The notes under the pieces are model-generated. The model did no database searches. It saw only the letters and a program-made list of their open reading frames with translations, and was not told where the DNA came from. The position numbers and the translations under genes are program-made. A stretch of 6,651 bases of DNA. Source: Solobacterium sp. GTDB lineage: Bacteria; Bacillota_I; Bacilli_A; Erysipelotrichales; Erysipelotrichaceae. Shown here in pieces: positions 5,188 through 6,651 of this stretch (the stretch's first letter is position 1; each line of letters opens with the position of its first letter). The DNA lies in contig JAFWEA010000124.1 of assembly GCA_017543005.1 (NCBI GenBank), positions 1 to 6,651 on the forward strand, given 5' to 3'.

Positions 5188-6651
5188 ATGTCTGAATATG
5201 TATTGGAGATGAAGGATGTCTATAAGGCATTTCCCGGTGTAGTCGCGCTTAACCATGTCAAGCTTCAGCTGCGTCCAGGAACCGTCCACGCCCTGATGGG
5301 TGAGAACGGTGCCGGCAAGTCAACGCTGATGAAGTGCATGTTCGGTATTTACAGCATGGATGAGGGCGAGATTTATATTGATGGCGAAAAGACAGAGATT
5401 CACAATCCAAGCGAAGCGCTGGAAAAGGGCATTGCAATGGTTCATCAGGAACTCCAGCCGATTCCGGCCAGAACCATCGGAGAAAACATTTATCTTGGCA
5501 GATATCCGATGAAGAAGGCACTGGGTGTCATCCCGATTGTGGACCATGCCAAGATGTATGCGGATGCCGAACGGGTGCTCAAGGAAGTCCGGATGAACTT
5601 CAATCCGCGCACCAAGCTGGGCGATCTGAGTGTTTCACAGATGCAGTCTGTGGAAATCGCCAAGGCGGTTTCGGCAAACTGCCGTGTTCTGATTCTGGAT
5701 GAGCCGACCTCGTCTCTGACCCAGAATGAAGTTGAGGCTCTTTTCACTATCATTGAAGATCTGAAGGCGAAAGGCGTTGCGATTGTCTATATTTCACACA
5801 AGATGGACGAAATTCTGCGCATTAGTGATGAAGTGACAATCATGCGTGACGGCCAGTACATCGGCACCTGGGATGCGAAGGGACTGACAACGGACTTCAT
5901 CATTACCAAGATGGTCGGACGTGAACTGACCAACCTGTATCCGCCGCGCGAAAATGTGCCGGGTGAGGTTGTGTTCGAGGTGGATGACTTTACATCCATC
6001 AACCCGAAGAGCTTCCGCAATGTGAGCTTCAATGTCCGCAAATCAGAGATCCTCGGTGTTGCCGGGCTGGTAGGTGCCCAGCGGACCGAACTGATGGAAG
6101 GTATCTTCGGGATCCGTTCCAAAACAAAGGGGACGGTCAGATATCAGGGTAAGGAACTGACCATCAACCAGCCGAAGACGGCGATTGACAACGGGATTGC
6201 GATGCTGACGGAAGACCGCAGAGCATCCGGCATCATGGGTGTTCTTTCCGTAGCTGACAATATCTCAATTGCATCCCTGAACCATTATGTTGATCACGGT
6301 ATTGTATTGAACAATAAGAAGATTGAAGAACTTGTTCAGGAGAATATCAAGACGATGAATACCAAGACGCCGTCCAGCAAGACACCGATTGCTTCGCTGT
6401 CCGGCGGCAATCAGCAGAAAGTGCTGATCGGTCGCTGGCTGGCCAACAATCCGGATGTCCTGATCCTGGATGAGCCGACCAGAGGTATCGACGTCGGTGC
6501 CAAGTATGAAATCTATACGATCATCGCGGATCTGGCCAAGCAGGGCAAGAGCATCATCATGATCTCTTCCGAAATGAGCGAACTCATCGGCATGTCGGAC
6601 CGGATCATGGTCATGTGCGACGGCCGTGTGACAGGCTTCATCGACGGCAAG
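5188..6651 (+). CDS. mglA: MglA-like sugar ABC transporter ATPase, two nucleotide-binding domains (3' end outside window)
   Basis: The first 488 residues of a tandem ATPase that powers import of the sugar captured by the binding lipoprotein; E. coli MglA has 506, so about 20 residues are missing. Domain 1 has Walker A GENGAGKST (38-46), Q-loop HQELQ (86-90), the Mgl-type signature LSVSQMQ (147-153), Walker B LILDEPTSSL (168-177) and the switch His204 in YISHK. Domain 2 has a lysine-free P-loop GLVGAQRTE (293-301), TEDRR (341-345), a canonical LSGGNQQK (404-411) and Walker B LILDEPTRGID (425-435). LSVSQMQ, LGRYP and GAQRTE-type motifs favour MglA over ribose RbsA. One degenerate site per half is normal in this family. 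The protein is cytoplasmic and peripheral to the membrane; the partner permease mglC should follow. The frame is open to the last base. Confidence 0.94.
   Translation, partial: MSEYVLEMKDVYKAFPGVVALNHVKLQLRPGTVHALMGENGAGKSTLMKCMFGIYSMDEGEIYIDGEKTEIHNPSEALEKGIAMVHQELQPIPARTIGENIYLGRYPMKKALGVIPIVDHAKMYADAERVLKEVRMNFNPRTKLGDLSVSQMQSVEIAKAVSANCRVLILDEPTSSLTQNEVEALFTIIEDLKAKGVAIVYISHKMDEILRISDEVTIMRDGQYIGTWDAKGLTTDFIITKMVGRELTNLYPPRENVPGEVVFEVDDFTSINPKSFRNVSFNVRKSEILGVAGLVGAQRTELMEGIFGIRSKTKGTVRYQGKELTINQPKTAIDNGIAMLTEDRRASGIMGVLSVADNISIASLNHYVDHGIVLNNKKIEELVQENIKTMNTKTPSSKTPIASLSGGNQQKVLIGRWLANNPDVLILDEPTRGIDVGAKYEIYTIIADLAKQGKSIIMISSEMSELIGMSDRIMVMCDGRVTGFIDGK

Noticed and set aside
6064..6090. 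Lysine-free second P-loop of mglA as a damaging mutation
   Set aside because: Degenerate P-loops such as GAKRTD or GAGRTE are normal in the second domain of sugar ABC ATPases of this family.

Overview
The window reads as an accessory sugar-utilisation locus from a Bacillota (Firmicutes) bacterium of medium GC content, plausibly a gut Clostridia or Erysipelotrichia member. The clues are a lipobox-type lipoprotein as the sugar-binding protein, strong AGGAGG ribosome binding sites, a perfect match to the Gram-positive catabolite-repression (cre) consensus, and codons rich in CTG, GCC, CCG and GAA. The genus cannot be fixed from this sequence alone. All genes are on the plus strand, and there are no RNA genes, mobile elements, CRISPR arrays or gene-free stretches above 300 bases.

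Block 1 (1-3897) is the distal part of a tightly packed catabolic operon whose promoter lies upstream of the window. It holds the last 23 codons of an esterase gene, a complete paralogous esterase (85-903), a two-domain VOC/glyoxalase-fold protein (907-1611), an AGE/YihS-type aldose-ketose isomerase (1634-2881) and a PfkB-family fructokinase (2878-3852). The isomerase and kinase overlap by ATGA. A perfect 12-bp hairpin with a short T run (3861-3897) ends the operon.

Block 2 (3898-6651) starts a separately controlled transport operon. A strong sigma-A-type promoter (TTGAAA, 17 bp, TATAAT) carries a cre site over its -35 box and an inverted repeat at the predicted transcript start. It drives an MglB-like galactose/glucose-binding lipoprotein (4046-5068). 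A strong intrinsic terminator (5089-5124) lies between mglB and the ATPase gene mglA (5188 to the window end, about 20 codons short of full length). The permease gene mglC is expected just downstream.

The simplest joint reading is that a hexose or small glycoside enters through the Mgl-type ABC transporter, cytoplasmic esterases remove acyl groups if present, the isomerase converts an aldose (mannose is the best guess) to its ketose, and the kinase makes the ketose phosphate for glycolysis. The sequence supports the enzyme families well. The actual sugar, the ester substrates and the role of the VOC protein are inference. The isomerase-kinase pair resembles the YihS-YihV pair of sulfoquinovose breakdown in layout, but the kinase looks like a fructokinase and the isomerase differs at a position next to a catalytic histidine, so a sulfosugar role is only an alternative.
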